From Pseudomonas sp. MWU13-2105 (lineage in GTDB: Bacteria > Pseudomonadota > Gammaproteobacteria > Pseudomonadales > Pseudomonadaceae), in contig NZ_JALLIY010000011.1 of assembly GCF_023242315.1 (NCBI RefSeq), positions 207,493-271,492 on the forward strand: a stretch of DNA of 64,000 nt, read 5' to 3'. The notes under the pieces are model-generated. The model did no database searches. It was not told the origin of the DNA and was given only the letters and a program-made list of their open reading frames with translations. How positions within the stretch are numbered: the first letter of the stretch is position 1; every line of letters starts with the position of its first letter. Below, one piece after another: positions 33,043 through 40,339 of this stretch. The translations under genes and the position numbers were made by a program.

Positions 33043-33456
33043 ATGGTCGATCACCTGATTGCATTTGCCACTAGCCACTACCTGTTAGCCGGCGCCTTCG
33101 TGCTCCTGCTGGCCTTGCTGATTGCCCATGAAATGAGCCGCGGCGGCGCCAGCCTGAGCACCGGCCAGTTGACCGCGCTGGTCAACCAGGACCAGGGTGT
33201 GGTCATCGACCTGCGTCCGAGCAAGGAGTTTGCCGCCGGCCATATCGTCGGTGCGCTGAACATTCCCCAGGACAAACTGATGGCGCGCATCGGCGAACTG
33301 GAAAAGCACAAGGCCAAGACCCTGATTCTGGTCGACGCCCAGGGCCAGCACTCCGGGACCCACGCCCGCGAGCTGCTCAAGTCCGGTTTCATTGCCGCCA
33401 AGCTGTCCGGTGGTATTTCCAGCTGGAAAGCCGACAATCTGCCGCTGGTGAAGTGA
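33043..33456 (+). CDS. Membrane-anchored rhodanese-like protein (YibN-like), catalytic Cys missing
   Basis: The 137-residue protein has one N-terminal membrane helix (YLLAGAFVLLLALLIAHEM) and a rhodanese domain (DQGVVIDLRPSKEFAAGHIVGALNIPQDKLM, read in parts). At the active-site loop, where sulfurtransferases have C-x-x-G-x-R, the sequence is VDAQGQHSG, so the nucleophile cysteine is replaced by Asp. It is therefore unlikely to be a sulfurtransferase. It is the first gene of the yibN-grxC-secB string, and grxC begins one base after its stop. Recent work links E. coli YibN to membrane-protein insertion; that role fits the secB context but is not shown here. Confidence 0.88.
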   Translation: MVDHLIAFATSHYLLAGAFVLLLALLIAHEMSRGGASLSTGQLTALVNQDQGVVIDLRPSKEFAAGHIVGALNIPQDKLMARIGELEKHKAKTLILVDAQGQHSGTHARELLKSGFIAAKLSGGISSWKADNLPLVK

Positions 33457-33457
33457 T

Positions 33458-33712
33458 ATGAGCCGGGTCGTCGTTTATTCCAGTGATTACTGCCCTTACT
33501 GCATGCGCGCCAAGTCGTTGCTCAGCAGCAAGAAGGTTGCTTTCGACGAGATCAAGGTCGACGGCAAGCCGCAGGTGCGTGCTGAAATGGCCCAGAAAGC
33601 GGGGCGTACTTCCGTGCCGCAGATCTGGATCGGCGACCGCCATGTCGGTGGCTGCGATGACCTGTTCGCCCTCGAGCGCGCCGGCAAGCTGGATGCGTTG
33701 CTAGAAGCTTGA
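33458..33712 (+). CDS. grxC: Glutaredoxin 3
   Basis: The 84-residue protein has the dithiol active site DYCPYCMRAK near residue 11, the cis-Pro segment GRTSVPQIWIGDRHVGGCDDL, and the standard glutaredoxin length. It reduces disulfides and glutathione mixed disulfides in the cytoplasm. It lies between the rhodanese-like gene (one-base gap) and secB (47-bp gap), an arrangement conserved in Pseudomonas. Confidence 0.96.
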   Translation: MSRVVVYSSDYCPYCMRAKSLLSSKKVAFDEIKVDGKPQVRAEMAQKAGRTSVPQIWIGDRHVGGCDDLFALERAGKLDALLEA

Positions 33713-33759
33713 TTCCCCCAACCCTTTAAAGACCTGAAGATCAAGAAGGATCTGCTGCG

Positions 33760-34242
33760 ATGACTGACCAACAGAACACTGCTGCTACTGAAGAAGAAAG
33801 CCAACCGCAATTCTCCTTGCAGCGTATCTACGTGCGCGACCTGTCCTTCGAAGCCCCGAAAAGCCCGGCGATCTTCCGCCAGCAGTGGGAACCGAGCGTC
33901 GGCCTGGATCTCAACACCCGTCAGAAAGCCCTGGAAGGCGACTTCCACGAGGTGGTGCTGACCCTGTCGGTGACCGTGAAGAACGGTGAAGAAGTGGCGT
34001 TCATCGCTGAAGTGCAGCAGGCCGGGATCTTCCTGATCAAGAACCTCGATGCGGCTTCCATGAGCCACACCCTGGGTGCATTCTGCCCGAACATCCTGTT
34101 CCCGTACGCCCGTGAAACCCTGGACAGCCTGGTCACCCGTGGTTCGTTCCCGGCGTTGATGCTGGCCCCGGTGAACTTCGATGCCCTGTACGCGCAAGAA
34201 CTGCAGCGCCTGCAGGAAGAGGGTGGGCAAACCGTTCAATAA
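33760..34242 (+). CDS. secB: Protein-export chaperone SecB
   Basis: The 160-residue acidic chaperone contains FSLQRIYVRDLSFEAPKSPAIF, LTLSVTVKNGEEVAFIAEVQQAGIF (read in parts) and CPNILFPYARETLDSLVTRGSFPALMLAPVNFDALY (read in parts), all diagnostic. As a tetramer it keeps preproteins unfolded and delivers them to SecA. It is the last gene of its operon; a REPIN and a bidirectional terminator follow. Confidence 0.98.
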   Translation: MTDQQNTAATEEESQPQFSLQRIYVRDLSFEAPKSPAIFRQQWEPSVGLDLNTRQKALEGDFHEVVLTLSVTVKNGEEVAFIAEVQQAGIFLIKNLDAASMSHTLGAFCPNILFPYARETLDSLVTRGSFPALMLAPVNFDALYAQELQRLQEEGGQTVQ

Positions 34243-34258
34243 ACGGCTTGTACACCCT

Positions 34259-34343
34259 TTGTAGGAGCCAGCTTGCGGCGATAGCGGCCGATCAGGCGAT
34301 GCAAGCCTCATGGGCCTCATCGCCGGCAAGGCGGCTCCCACAG
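34259..34343. repeat. REPIN
   Basis: TGTAGGAGCCAGCTTGC...GCGATAG at the left and CATCGCCGGCAAGGCGGCTCCCACA at the right are inverted REP halves separated by about 35 bp. It fills the space between secB and its terminator. Confidence 0.8.
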
Positions 34344-34373
34344 AAAAAAAGCGCCTTGTTCGGCGCTTTTTTT
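34344..34373. terminator. Bidirectional terminator between secB and trmL
   Basis: AAAAAAAGCGCC, loop TTGTTC, then GGCGCTTTTTTT. The A run on one side and T run on the other allow it to end both the rightward secB transcript and the leftward trmL transcript. Confidence 0.88.
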
Positions 34374-34393
34374 GTTTGGGTGACGCCTGTTTT

Positions 34394-34849
34394 TCAGGCA
34401 AAGCCCAGCTGGCGCCAGCCTTCGTAGACCGCCACCGCCACGGTGTTGGACAGGTTCAGGCTGCGGCAGCCTTCGCGCATCGGCAGGCGCAGGCGTTGTT
34501 CGCCGGGCAGGGCGTCGAGCACCTCGGCCGGCAGGCCACGGCTTTCCGGGCCGAAGAGAAATGCGTCACCTTCGGCAAAGCGTGCGTCGTGGAACAGCCG
34601 CGAACCCTTGGTGGTGAAGGCGAACAGGCGCGGATGGCCGAGACTTTCCAGGCAACTGGCGAGGTCGGCGTGGGTCTTGAGCGTGGCGTACTCGTGATAG
34701 TCGAGGCCGGCGCGGCGCAGGCGCTTGTCGTCCATTTCAAAACCGATGGGCTCGATCAAATGCAGGTGGCAGCCGCTGTTGGCGCACAGCCTGATAATGT
34801 TGCCGGTGTTCGGCGGAATTTCTGGTTGAAAGAGGATGACGTGAAACAT
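34394..34849 (-). CDS. trmL: tRNA (cytidine/uridine-2'-O-)-methyltransferase TrmL
   Basis: I use the ATG at 34849 (MFHVILFQPEIPPNTGNIIRL), which gives 151 residues, the TrmL length. SPOUT motifs are visible: IPPNTGNIIRLCA, FLFGPESRGLP and LRLPMREGCRSLNLSNTVAVAVYE (read in parts), forming the trefoil-knot AdoMet site. It methylates the wobble ribose of tRNA-Leu isoacceptors. GGAG six bases upstream supports the start. This ATG overlaps the ATG of the divergent gene at 34848 within the tetramer CATG. Confidence 0.95.
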   Translation of the reverse strand: MFHVILFQPEIPPNTGNIIRLCANSGCHLHLIEPIGFEMDDKRLRRAGLDYHEYATLKTHADLASCLESLGHPRLFAFTTKGSRLFHDARFAEGDAFLFGPESRGLPAEVLDALPGEQRLRLPMREGCRSLNLSNTVAVAVYEGWRQLGFA

Positions 34850-35288
34850 GCACGGCTCCGAAGATGAAGATGAGCTGCATTCTACCCCCGAAGAGGACCC
34901 GCGACCGAAGCTATTGCCGCGGGTGCTGGGGTCGCTGGCGATTGTCGGGATGATGGTCGGTCTGATGATCGGGCGCCTGACGGCGCCCGAGCCCCTGGAG
35001 TTGCAGCGGGTCGAAGTGGTGCCCGAAGGGGTGGTGCTGTGGTTCAGCGCCGAGCCCAAGGTGCATGGCGAGCAGGTTGACGGCACGGTGGCGCTGCTCT
35101 TCGATGCCGAGGGCAAGGCGCAGAACGGCCACTTGCAGGTGGCCGGCAAGGACGCCAATTGGCGTGTGCGCTTGAGTGACAAGGGATTGTTGCTGACGCT
35201 GCTGGCGGCGCGTCCGTTGCACGGCGAGTGGGCCGGGACGAAGGTGGACGGTCGCTGGAGATTGGTGATCAATCTCCGGGAGGAATAA
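34848..35288 (+). CDS. Small single-pass membrane protein, divergent to trmL
   Basis: The 146-residue protein has an acidic N-terminus (HGSEDEDELHSTPEEDPR), one membrane helix (VLGSLAIVGMMVGLMIGRL) and a ~90-residue beta-rich C-terminal part with VVLWFSAEPKVHGEQVDGTVALLF (read in parts) and GEWAGTKVDGRWRLVINL. I do not recognise a family. AGAGGA lies nine bases before the ATG at 34848. Its start codon shares two bases with the start codon of trmL on the other strand. The ~645-bp tandem repeat begins directly after its stop. Confidence 0.75.
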   Translation: MHGSEDEDELHSTPEEDPRPKLLPRVLGSLAIVGMMVGLMIGRLTAPEPLELQRVEVVPEGVVLWFSAEPKVHGEQVDGTVALLFDAEGKAQNGHLQVAGKDANWRVRLSDKGLLLTLLAARPLHGEWAGTKVDGRWRLVINLREE

Positions 35289-35289
35289 A

Positions 35290-35935
35290 AGAGGGAATCT
35301 CCGGCCTGCCTGTACCGAAGCTCCCAGAACCGTGATCGGGCTCGTCGCTATGAACGGATGAGCCCGGGTGTAAAGAAGGGAAGTCCCGGCCTGCCTGTAC
35401 CAGGGTTCCCAAAAGCGTTTTGGCACTCGTCGCTGTGAGCGGTGTGAGTCCCGGTGTAAAGAAGGGGAGTCTTGACCTGCCTGTATCAAGGTCCCCGAAA
35501 GCGTCTGGACTCGTCGCTGTGGGCGGTATGAGTCCTGGTGTAAAGAAGGGAAGTCCCGGCCTGCCTGTACCAGGGTCCCCGAAAGCGTTTTGGCACTCGT
35601 CGCTGTGAGCGGTGTGAGTCCCGGTGTAAAGAAGGGGAGTCTTGACCTGCCTGTATCAAGGTCCCCGAAAGCGTCTGGACTCATCGCTGTGGGCGGTATG
35701 AGTCCGGGTGTTAAAGAGGGAAGTCCTGACCTGCCTGTATCAGGGTTCCCAAAAACGTCTTGGGACTCGTCGCTGTCAGCGGTGTGAGTCCCGGTGTAAA
35801 GAGGGGGAGTCTTGACCTGCCTGTATCAAGGTCCCCGAAAGTATCTGGACTCGTCGCTGGGAGCGGTGTGAGTCCCGGTGTAAAGAAGGGGAGTCCCTGA
35901 CCTGCCTGTATCAGGGTCCCCAAAACTGGGTTGTA
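35290..35935. repeat. Tandem array of alternating 86/84-bp units (170-bp superunit)
   Basis: Unit starts, marked by CCSGGTGTAAAGA, fall at about 35364, 35450, 35534, 35620, 35704, 35790 and 35874, with a diverged copy before them and a partial one at the end. Spacings alternate 86, 84, 86, 84, 86, 84 bp, so the basic period is a 170-bp pair repeated three times. Odd units carry GGCACTCGTCGCTGTGAGCG-type sequence; even units carry TGGACTCGTCGCTGTGGGCG-type sequence. Each unit can form two hairpins: GACCT...AGGTC, and ACTC-gt-CGCT-gtg-AGCG...GAGT. The 170-bp period is not a multiple of three, so open frames across it are not conserved, which argues against coding. It fills the gap between the small membrane-protein gene and the ntrC 3' region. 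Function unknown. Confidence 0.9.
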
Positions 35936-36251
35936 TTGGGGTTGTTGCAGGGCGCGTGCCAGTTTTTGAAAAGCGCCAATGATTGCGTTGATAATTTTCA
36001 AGATGTGTCTGAAAGCCCCGGAATACGGGGCCTTTCCGCTGGGGTAGGAAAACGCGGGTGAGGCTTGCGTGGCCTGGTTCGCTGCCCGATAGCGGTTCAA
36101 GACGCATTGCCGTGGTGCACTGCCCGCTTATTGTGGGAGCCAGCTGGCTGGCGATGAGGTCCGCAAGATCGCTGCAAGACTCACGGGCCTCATCGCCGGC
36201 AAGCCGGCTCCTACAGGGGGTGGGTTAACGCCGGCTTGTGCGTGGGGCAAG
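35936..36251. other. Intergenic region with a REPIN between tandem array and ntrC
   Basis: The first ~190 bp after the array show no gene I can support. A REPIN occupies 36131-36215 (TGTGGGAGCCAGCTGGCTGG...GCCGGCTCCTACAG). The ntrC terminator follows at 36252. Confidence 0.6.
36131..36215. repeat. REPIN
   Basis: Inverted REP halves TTGTGGGAGCCAGC...GCGATGAGG and CCTCATCGCCGGC...GGCTCCTACAG are separated by about 30 bp. The inner sequence resembles the copy at 34259-34343, so both belong to the same REP group. Confidence 0.8.
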
Positions 36252-36285
36252 AAAAAACCCTCTACAGCCTGGCTGTAGAGGGTTT
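36252..36285 (-). terminator. Terminator of ntrBC
   Basis: On the minus strand AACCCTCTACAGCC and GGCTGTAGAGGGTT pair perfectly (14 bp with a minimal loop) and are followed by a T run. It lies 16 bp after the ntrC stop. Confidence 0.92.
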
Positions 36286-36301
36286 GGCGTGAAGCGACAG
36301 A

Positions 36302-37738
36302 TCAGCCCTCGTCGCTGTCGTCCTCGTCGCCGCCATCGACCTTCATGCCCAGCTCCTTGATCTTGCGGGTCAAGGTGTTGCGGCCCCAGCCCAGCAGCAC
36401 GGCGGCGTCGCGGCGGCGGCCGGCGGTGTGCTTGAGGGCGGTTTCGATCATGATCCGCTCGAAGCTCGGCACGGCGCTGTCCAGCAGGCTGGATTGCCCG
36501 CGTGCCAGCGCCTGGTCGGCCCATTGGCGCAGCGCCTGCTCCCAGTTGGTCACCGGTGCCGAATCCTGTGGCAGGTTCAGCAGTTCCGGTGGCAGGTCGC
36601 TGATATGCACCTCGCGGCCGGAGGCCATCACGGTGATCCAGCGGCAGGTGTTCTCCAACTGACGCACGTTACCCGGCCACGGCAGGTTCTTCAGGTACTC
36701 CTCGGTTTCCGACTTCAGCAGCTTCGGCTCCACCGACAGCTCCTGGGCGGCGCGGGCGAGGAAGTGCTTGGCCAGGGTCGGAATGTCTTCGCGACGGTCG
36801 GACATCCGTGGAATGTGGATGCGGATCACGTTCAGGCGATGGAACAAGTCCTCGCGGAACTTGCCGGCGTGAACCAGGGTTTCCAGGTTCTGGTGGGTCG
36901 CGGCGATGATGCGCACGTCGACCTTGACCGGCGTATGCCCGCCGACCCGGTAGAACTCACCGTCCGCCAGGACCCGCAGCAGGCGGGTCTGGGTGTCGGC
37001 CGGCATGTCGCCGATTTCGTCGAGGAACAGGGTGCCACCATCGGCTTGTTCGAAACGCCCGCGCCGCAGGTTGGCCGCGCCGGTAAAGGCGCCTTTTTCA
37101 TGGCCGAACAGCTCGGACTCCATCAGGTCCTTGGGAATCGCCGCCATGTTCAAGGCGATGAACGGTTGGGCCGCCCGTGGGCTGTGGCGGTGCAGGGCAT
37201 GGGCCACCAGCTCTTTGCCGGTCCCGGATTCGCCATTGATCAGCACCGTGATGTTGGAGTGGCTGAGGCGGCCGATGGCGCGAAACACTTCCTGCATCGC
37301 CGGCGCTTCGCCGATGATTTCCGGGGTCCGGGTCAGGGTCGGTGCCACGGCCATGCCTTGCTGTTCCTGGGCATGCTGGTTGGCGCGCTTGACCAGCGAC
37401 ACCGCTTCATCGACGTCGAACGGCTTGGGCAGGTATTCGAACGCGCCGCCCTGGTAGGACGCCACCGCGCTGTCGAGGTCGGAATGGGCGGTCATGATGA
37501 TCACCGGCAGGCGCGGGTGCTGCTCGCGAATCCGCGCCAGCAGGTCCAGGCCACTGGCGCCGGGCATGCGGATATCGGAGATGATCACGTCCGGCTGCTG
37601 ACGGACCAGGCGGCTCATTACGCCGTCGGCACTGTCGAAGCTCTGGGTGGTCATGCCCTCCTGTTGCAGGGCTTTTTCCAGGACCCAGCGGATAGAACGG
37701 TCGTCATCGACGATCCACACGGTTTCACTACGGCTCAT
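36302..37738 (-). CDS. ntrC: Nitrogen regulation response regulator NtrC
   Basis: The 478-residue sigma54 activator has a receiver domain (VWIVDDDRSIRW, phospho-Asp in VIISDIRMPGASG, K in FEYLPKPFDVDEA), an AAA+ domain with Walker A GESGTGKE, the sigma54-contact loop GAFTGA, Walker B GGTLFLDEIGDMP, and a C-terminal Fis-type HTH (GRRRDAAVLLGWGRNTLTRKI). The tail after the HTH is acidic (DGGDEDDSDEG). Phosphorylated by NtrB, it activates glnA and other nitrogen genes. Its ATG overlaps the ntrB stop by four bases. Confidence 0.97.
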   Translation of the reverse strand: MSRSETVWIVDDDRSIRWVLEKALQQEGMTTQSFDSADGVMSRLVRQQPDVIISDIRMPGASGLDLLARIREQHPRLPVIIMTAHSDLDSAVASYQGGAFEYLPKPFDVDEAVSLVKRANQHAQEQQGMAVAPTLTRTPEIIGEAPAMQEVFRAIGRLSHSNITVLINGESGTGKELVAHALHRHSPRAAQPFIALNMAAIPKDLMESELFGHEKGAFTGAANLRRGRFEQADGGTLFLDEIGDMPADTQTRLLRVLADGEFYRVGGHTPVKVDVRIIAATHQNLETLVHAGKFREDLFHRLNVIRIHIPRMSDRREDIPTLAKHFLARAAQELSVEPKLLKSETEEYLKNLPWPGNVRQLENTCRWITVMASGREVHISDLPPELLNLPQDSAPVTNWEQALRQWADQALARGQSSLLDSAVPSFERIMIETALKHTAGRRRDAAVLLGWGRNTLTRKIKELGMKVDGGDEDDSDEG

Positions 37739-38820
37739 GTCGATGTGGCTCCTTGTTCCAGTGGCAGAAAGATCGAGAACGTGGTGTGGCCGGGGTGGCT
37801 CTCACACTCGATCAGGCCCTGGTGCTGGCTGATGATGTTCTGGGTAATGGCCAGGCCCAGCCCGGTACCGTCCGGGCGGCCGCTGACCATGGGATAGAAG
37901 ATGGTTTCCTGCAGCTCGGCGGGGATCCCCGGGCCGTTGTCGATGATTTCGATCTTGGTCACCAGGCGATGGCGCACATGGCCGATGGTGAACTGGCGGA
38001 TCGCCCGGGTGCGCAGGCTGATACGGCCCAGGCGCAGCTCGTTCTGGCTGCTGATGGCCTGCATGGCGTTGCGCACTATGTTGAGCACGGCCTGGATCAT
38101 CTGTTCACGATCAATCAGTACATCGGGAATACTCGGGTCATAGTCGCGCACCAGATTGATGCAGCCTTGGCTCTCGGCTTCCACCAGGCTGCTGACGTGT
38201 TCCAGCACTTCGTGGACATTGGTCAGCGCCAGGGACGGCAACTTGTTCGAACCGAGCATGCGGTCCACCAGGTTACGCAGGCGATCGGCCTCTTCGATGA
38301 TGACGTTGGTGTAGTCCTTCAGGCTTTCTTCCGGCAGCTCGCGGGCCAGCAATTGCGCGGCGCCGCGAATCCCGCCGAGGGGGTTCTTGATCTCGTGGGC
38401 CAGGCCGCGCACCAGCATCTTGGTGGTTTCCTGCTTGGACAGCTGCGCCTCCTCCTTGGTGATGCGCAGCAGGCGGTCACGGGGATGCACTTCCAGCAGC
38501 AGGAGGGTTTCGCCCTGGCTGAGGATCGGGGTCACGGCATAGTCGACGGTCAGGGTCTGGCCGGTCAGCGCCGTGAGCATGGCTTCGCGCTTGGTGAACG
38601 GGTGCGCCTGTTCCACGGCCTGGCGCAGGGAGTTCAGGGCCTCGACCGACTCGGTGAACAGTTCGCTGATGAACTGGCCATGGCTGCGCTGGCCGCTGAT
38701 GGCCAGGAGCATTTCCGCCGCCGGGTTCATGTACTCCAGACGCAATTCGGCGTTGAGCAGGATGGTCGCGGTGGTCAGGTTGTCGAGTAACAGTCTGTGC
38801 AGGGCGTCGCTGATGGTCAT
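37735..38820 (-). CDS. ntrB: Nitrogen regulation sensor kinase NtrB
   Basis: I use the ATG at 38820 (MTISDALHRLLLDNLTTATI), preceded by AGAGG on the minus strand; further in-frame upstream sequence is non-coding. The 361-residue cytosolic kinase has a PAS domain (LNAELRLEYMNPAAEMLL), the H-box GLAHEIKNPLGGIRGAAQLL, an N-box around VLNIVRNAMQAI, and G boxes IDNGPGIP and DGTGLGLAITQNI. With PII it senses glutamine status and controls NtrC. It is probably expressed from the sigma54-like promoter and NtrC site upstream (38899-39057). Confidence 0.96.
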   Translation of the reverse strand: MTISDALHRLLLDNLTTATILLNAELRLEYMNPAAEMLLAISGQRSHGQFISELFTESVEALNSLRQAVEQAHPFTKREAMLTALTGQTLTVDYAVTPILSQGETLLLLEVHPRDRLLRITKEEAQLSKQETTKMLVRGLAHEIKNPLGGIRGAAQLLARELPEESLKDYTNVIIEEADRLRNLVDRMLGSNKLPSLALTNVHEVLEHVSSLVEAESQGCINLVRDYDPSIPDVLIDREQMIQAVLNIVRNAMQAISSQNELRLGRISLRTRAIRQFTIGHVRHRLVTKIEIIDNGPGIPAELQETIFYPMVSGRPDGTGLGLAITQNIISQHQGLIECESHPGHTTFSIFLPLEQGATST

Positions 38821-38898
38821 GGGGACCTCTTTTGGAGCATGGCAAACGGGGCCGGTCCCGATTTGCGCGCGCGAACAAGGCGCCGATACAAGGAAAAT

Positions 38899-38913
38899 GC
38901 AAAAACCAAACCA
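38899..38913 (-). promoter_or_regulatory. Possible sigma54 promoter of ntrBC
   Basis: On the minus strand TGGTTTGGTTTTTGC has the GG and GC dinucleotides of the -24/-12 consensus (TGGCACG-N4-TTGC) at exactly the right spacing, but the CAC after GG is TTT. It lies about 80 bp before the ntrB start and 128 bp downstream of a near-perfect NtrC site. Confidence 0.45.
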
Positions 38914-39040
38914 AGGCTCCGAAAAGAAGCGCGAATTGCCTGAAATGGGCGTTTCAGGCGCGATTGGGTGGCGTTCTGCCAGGTTCGGCGGGTACTTTCG
39001 AACCAAAATGGGATTTGGTTCGGGTAGGTGTGCAGTTTAG

Positions 39041-39057
39041 TGCACCAATGTGGTGCC
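39041..39057. promoter_or_regulatory. NtrC-binding site upstream of ntrBC
   Basis: TGCACCAATGTGGTGCC matches the enterobacterial NtrC consensus TGCACCA-N3-TGGTGCA at 13 of 14 defined positions. It lies 220 bp before ntrB, between ntrB and the end of the first DUF4124 gene, and would allow autoregulation of ntrBC. Confidence 0.8.
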
Positions 39058-39071
39058 TTGTCTGGCGCGGG

Positions 39072-39716
39072 TCAGAGGAAGGGGAAAATGCTGCTGCTTT
39101 CTTCCGCGGGCTTGTCCGCCAGCGGACATTCCGGCCGTTGGCCGTAGTCGGCGAGCTGGCAGGGGTTGGCCTGGCGTTTCTGCGCCAGCGAGATGCGCAC
39201 CATCTGGAAGGGTTGGTTGGCCGTGCGTTCGGCGATCCGCCCCTGGTCGTCGAGGATCTCCACCGCGAGCTGGTGGCTGCCGCGGTCGATGTTGTTCAAG
39301 GCAAACACCGGGCTAGGGCCGGGGGCCGCGGTGGGTTTGCCGTCCAGCAGCAGGCGATAGGTATGTCCGGGCATCAGCCCGGGCTCGCTGGTAACGCTGA
39401 CGATCAGGTTGCCTTCGGTGCTGCGGATGGTCGCGTCGGGGTCTGGCACCAGGATGCGTAGCATCTGGTAATGGAAAATCGGCTGGGCCTTGGGCTTTTC
39501 CGGCCTGGCGGGTGAAGGTCGGGGGGCTGCCGGTGTCAGCGACAGGCGATTGACCGGTGGCAGCGGTACTGCTTTGGCGCCGGCACGGTGTTGGTCGGTG
39601 AAGACCCGATTGCCCTGGCTGTCGATGTAGGTATAGATCTCGGCCAGCGCCGAGCCGGCGCAGAGCGTCAGGAGCGTCAGGAGCAGCGGTAGCAGGCGGA
39701 GGAAAGCTCGAATCAT
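39072..39716 (-). CDS. DUF4124 domain secreted protein (second of a pair)
   Basis: I start at the ATG at 39716 (MIRAFLRLLPLLLTLLTL), the beginning of a signal peptide ending near GSALA. The mature protein opens with the DUF4124 motif EIYTYIDSQGNRVFTDQHRAGAKAV, read in two parts. The rest has IVSVTSEPGLMPGHTYRLLLDGKPTAAPG, read in parts, a beta-sandwich-like region. The total is 214 residues. The gene follows a paralogue that ends eight bases upstream. Function unknown; probably periplasmic or envelope-associated. Confidence 0.83.
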   Translation of the reverse strand: MIRAFLRLLPLLLTLLTLCAGSALAEIYTYIDSQGNRVFTDQHRAGAKAVPLPPVNRLSLTPAAPRPSPARPEKPKAQPIFHYQMLRILVPDPDATIRSTEGNLIVSVTSEPGLMPGHTYRLLLDGKPTAAPGPSPVFALNNIDRGSHQLAVEILDDQGRIAERTANQPFQMVRISLAQKRQANPCQLADYGQRPECPLADKPAEESSSIFPFL

Positions 39717-39723
39717 GAGTGGC

Positions 39724-40257
39724 TCAAGGCTTGTGCACCCGCTGCACGGTAAAGGGTACGAGGGGGCTTTGCTGTACGACCTGTTCACCGGCCAGTACCT
39801 GGACGCCGAGGGTGTGGTCGCCGCGGTCGATATTCACCAGTTGCAGGCGTGGCACGTTGCTCGGCTGGCCGTAGGGCGCGCCGTCGAGCATCAGGCGCAG
39901 CAGGTGCTGGCGTTGCAGGCGCGGTTCCATCTTCACGCCGACGGTAAAGGTGCCGTTGTTGGCGCGCAGGGCTTCCTGGGTCGGGATGTCCGTCAGCTCC
40001 AGGGTGCTGTAGATCGCGCCGGTATTGGCGGGTGTAGTCGTCGCAGGTACTGGTGTCGCCGGTGTGGGGATCGGCAGCGTGTTTGACTGCTGCAGACCGA
40101 CGCTGTTGAGCGGCGGCAGTTCCACGGTCTGCGCGGCGGTACCATCGGGCGGCTGGTTGCTATAGGCCGTGTTGCCGTTGGCATCGGTGTACTTGTAGAT
40201 CTGTGCGGCCGCCGGCAAGGCGACGGCCACTAGCAGCAAGAGAAGGCTTCGACCCAT
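39724..40257 (-). CDS. DUF4124 domain secreted protein (first of a pair)
   Basis: I start at the ATG at 40257 (MGRSLLLLLVAVALPAAA). The 177-residue protein has a signal peptide, then QIYKYTDANGNTAYSNQPPDG, a Thr/Pro/Ala-rich linker (IPTPATPVPATTTPA), and a C-terminal part (LLRLMLDGAPYGQPSNVPRLQL, then VNIDRGDHTLGVQVLAGEQVV) homologous to its downstream neighbour. The two genes look like a tandem duplication that has diverged. The role is unknown. Confidence 0.83.
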   Translation of the reverse strand: MGRSLLLLLVAVALPAAAQIYKYTDANGNTAYSNQPPDGTAAQTVELPPLNSVGLQQSNTLPIPTPATPVPATTTPANTGAIYSTLELTDIPTQEALRANNGTFTVGVKMEPRLQRQHLLRLMLDGAPYGQPSNVPRLQLVNIDRGDHTLGVQVLAGEQVVQQSPLVPFTVQRVHKP

Positions 40258-40339
40258 GGGCGCTCCCGATAGTGGTCCTGGCGGCGGCATCCCGCCGGGT
40301 GCTTCAGGGTGTCAGCATAGAGCACAACGTTCAACGGCT

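Noticed and set aside
35420..35787. Short plus-strand frames across the tandem array (reading ...VSPGVKKGSLDLPVS...) as small proteins
   Set aside because: The 170-bp superunit is not a multiple of three, so the frame shifts between copies. The similar peptides only reflect DNA repetition, and no ribosome sites precede them.
35290..35935. The tandem array as a CRISPR array
   Set aside because: Whole units repeat with no unique spacers, units diverge from each other, the period is 84/86 bp, and no cas genes are nearby.
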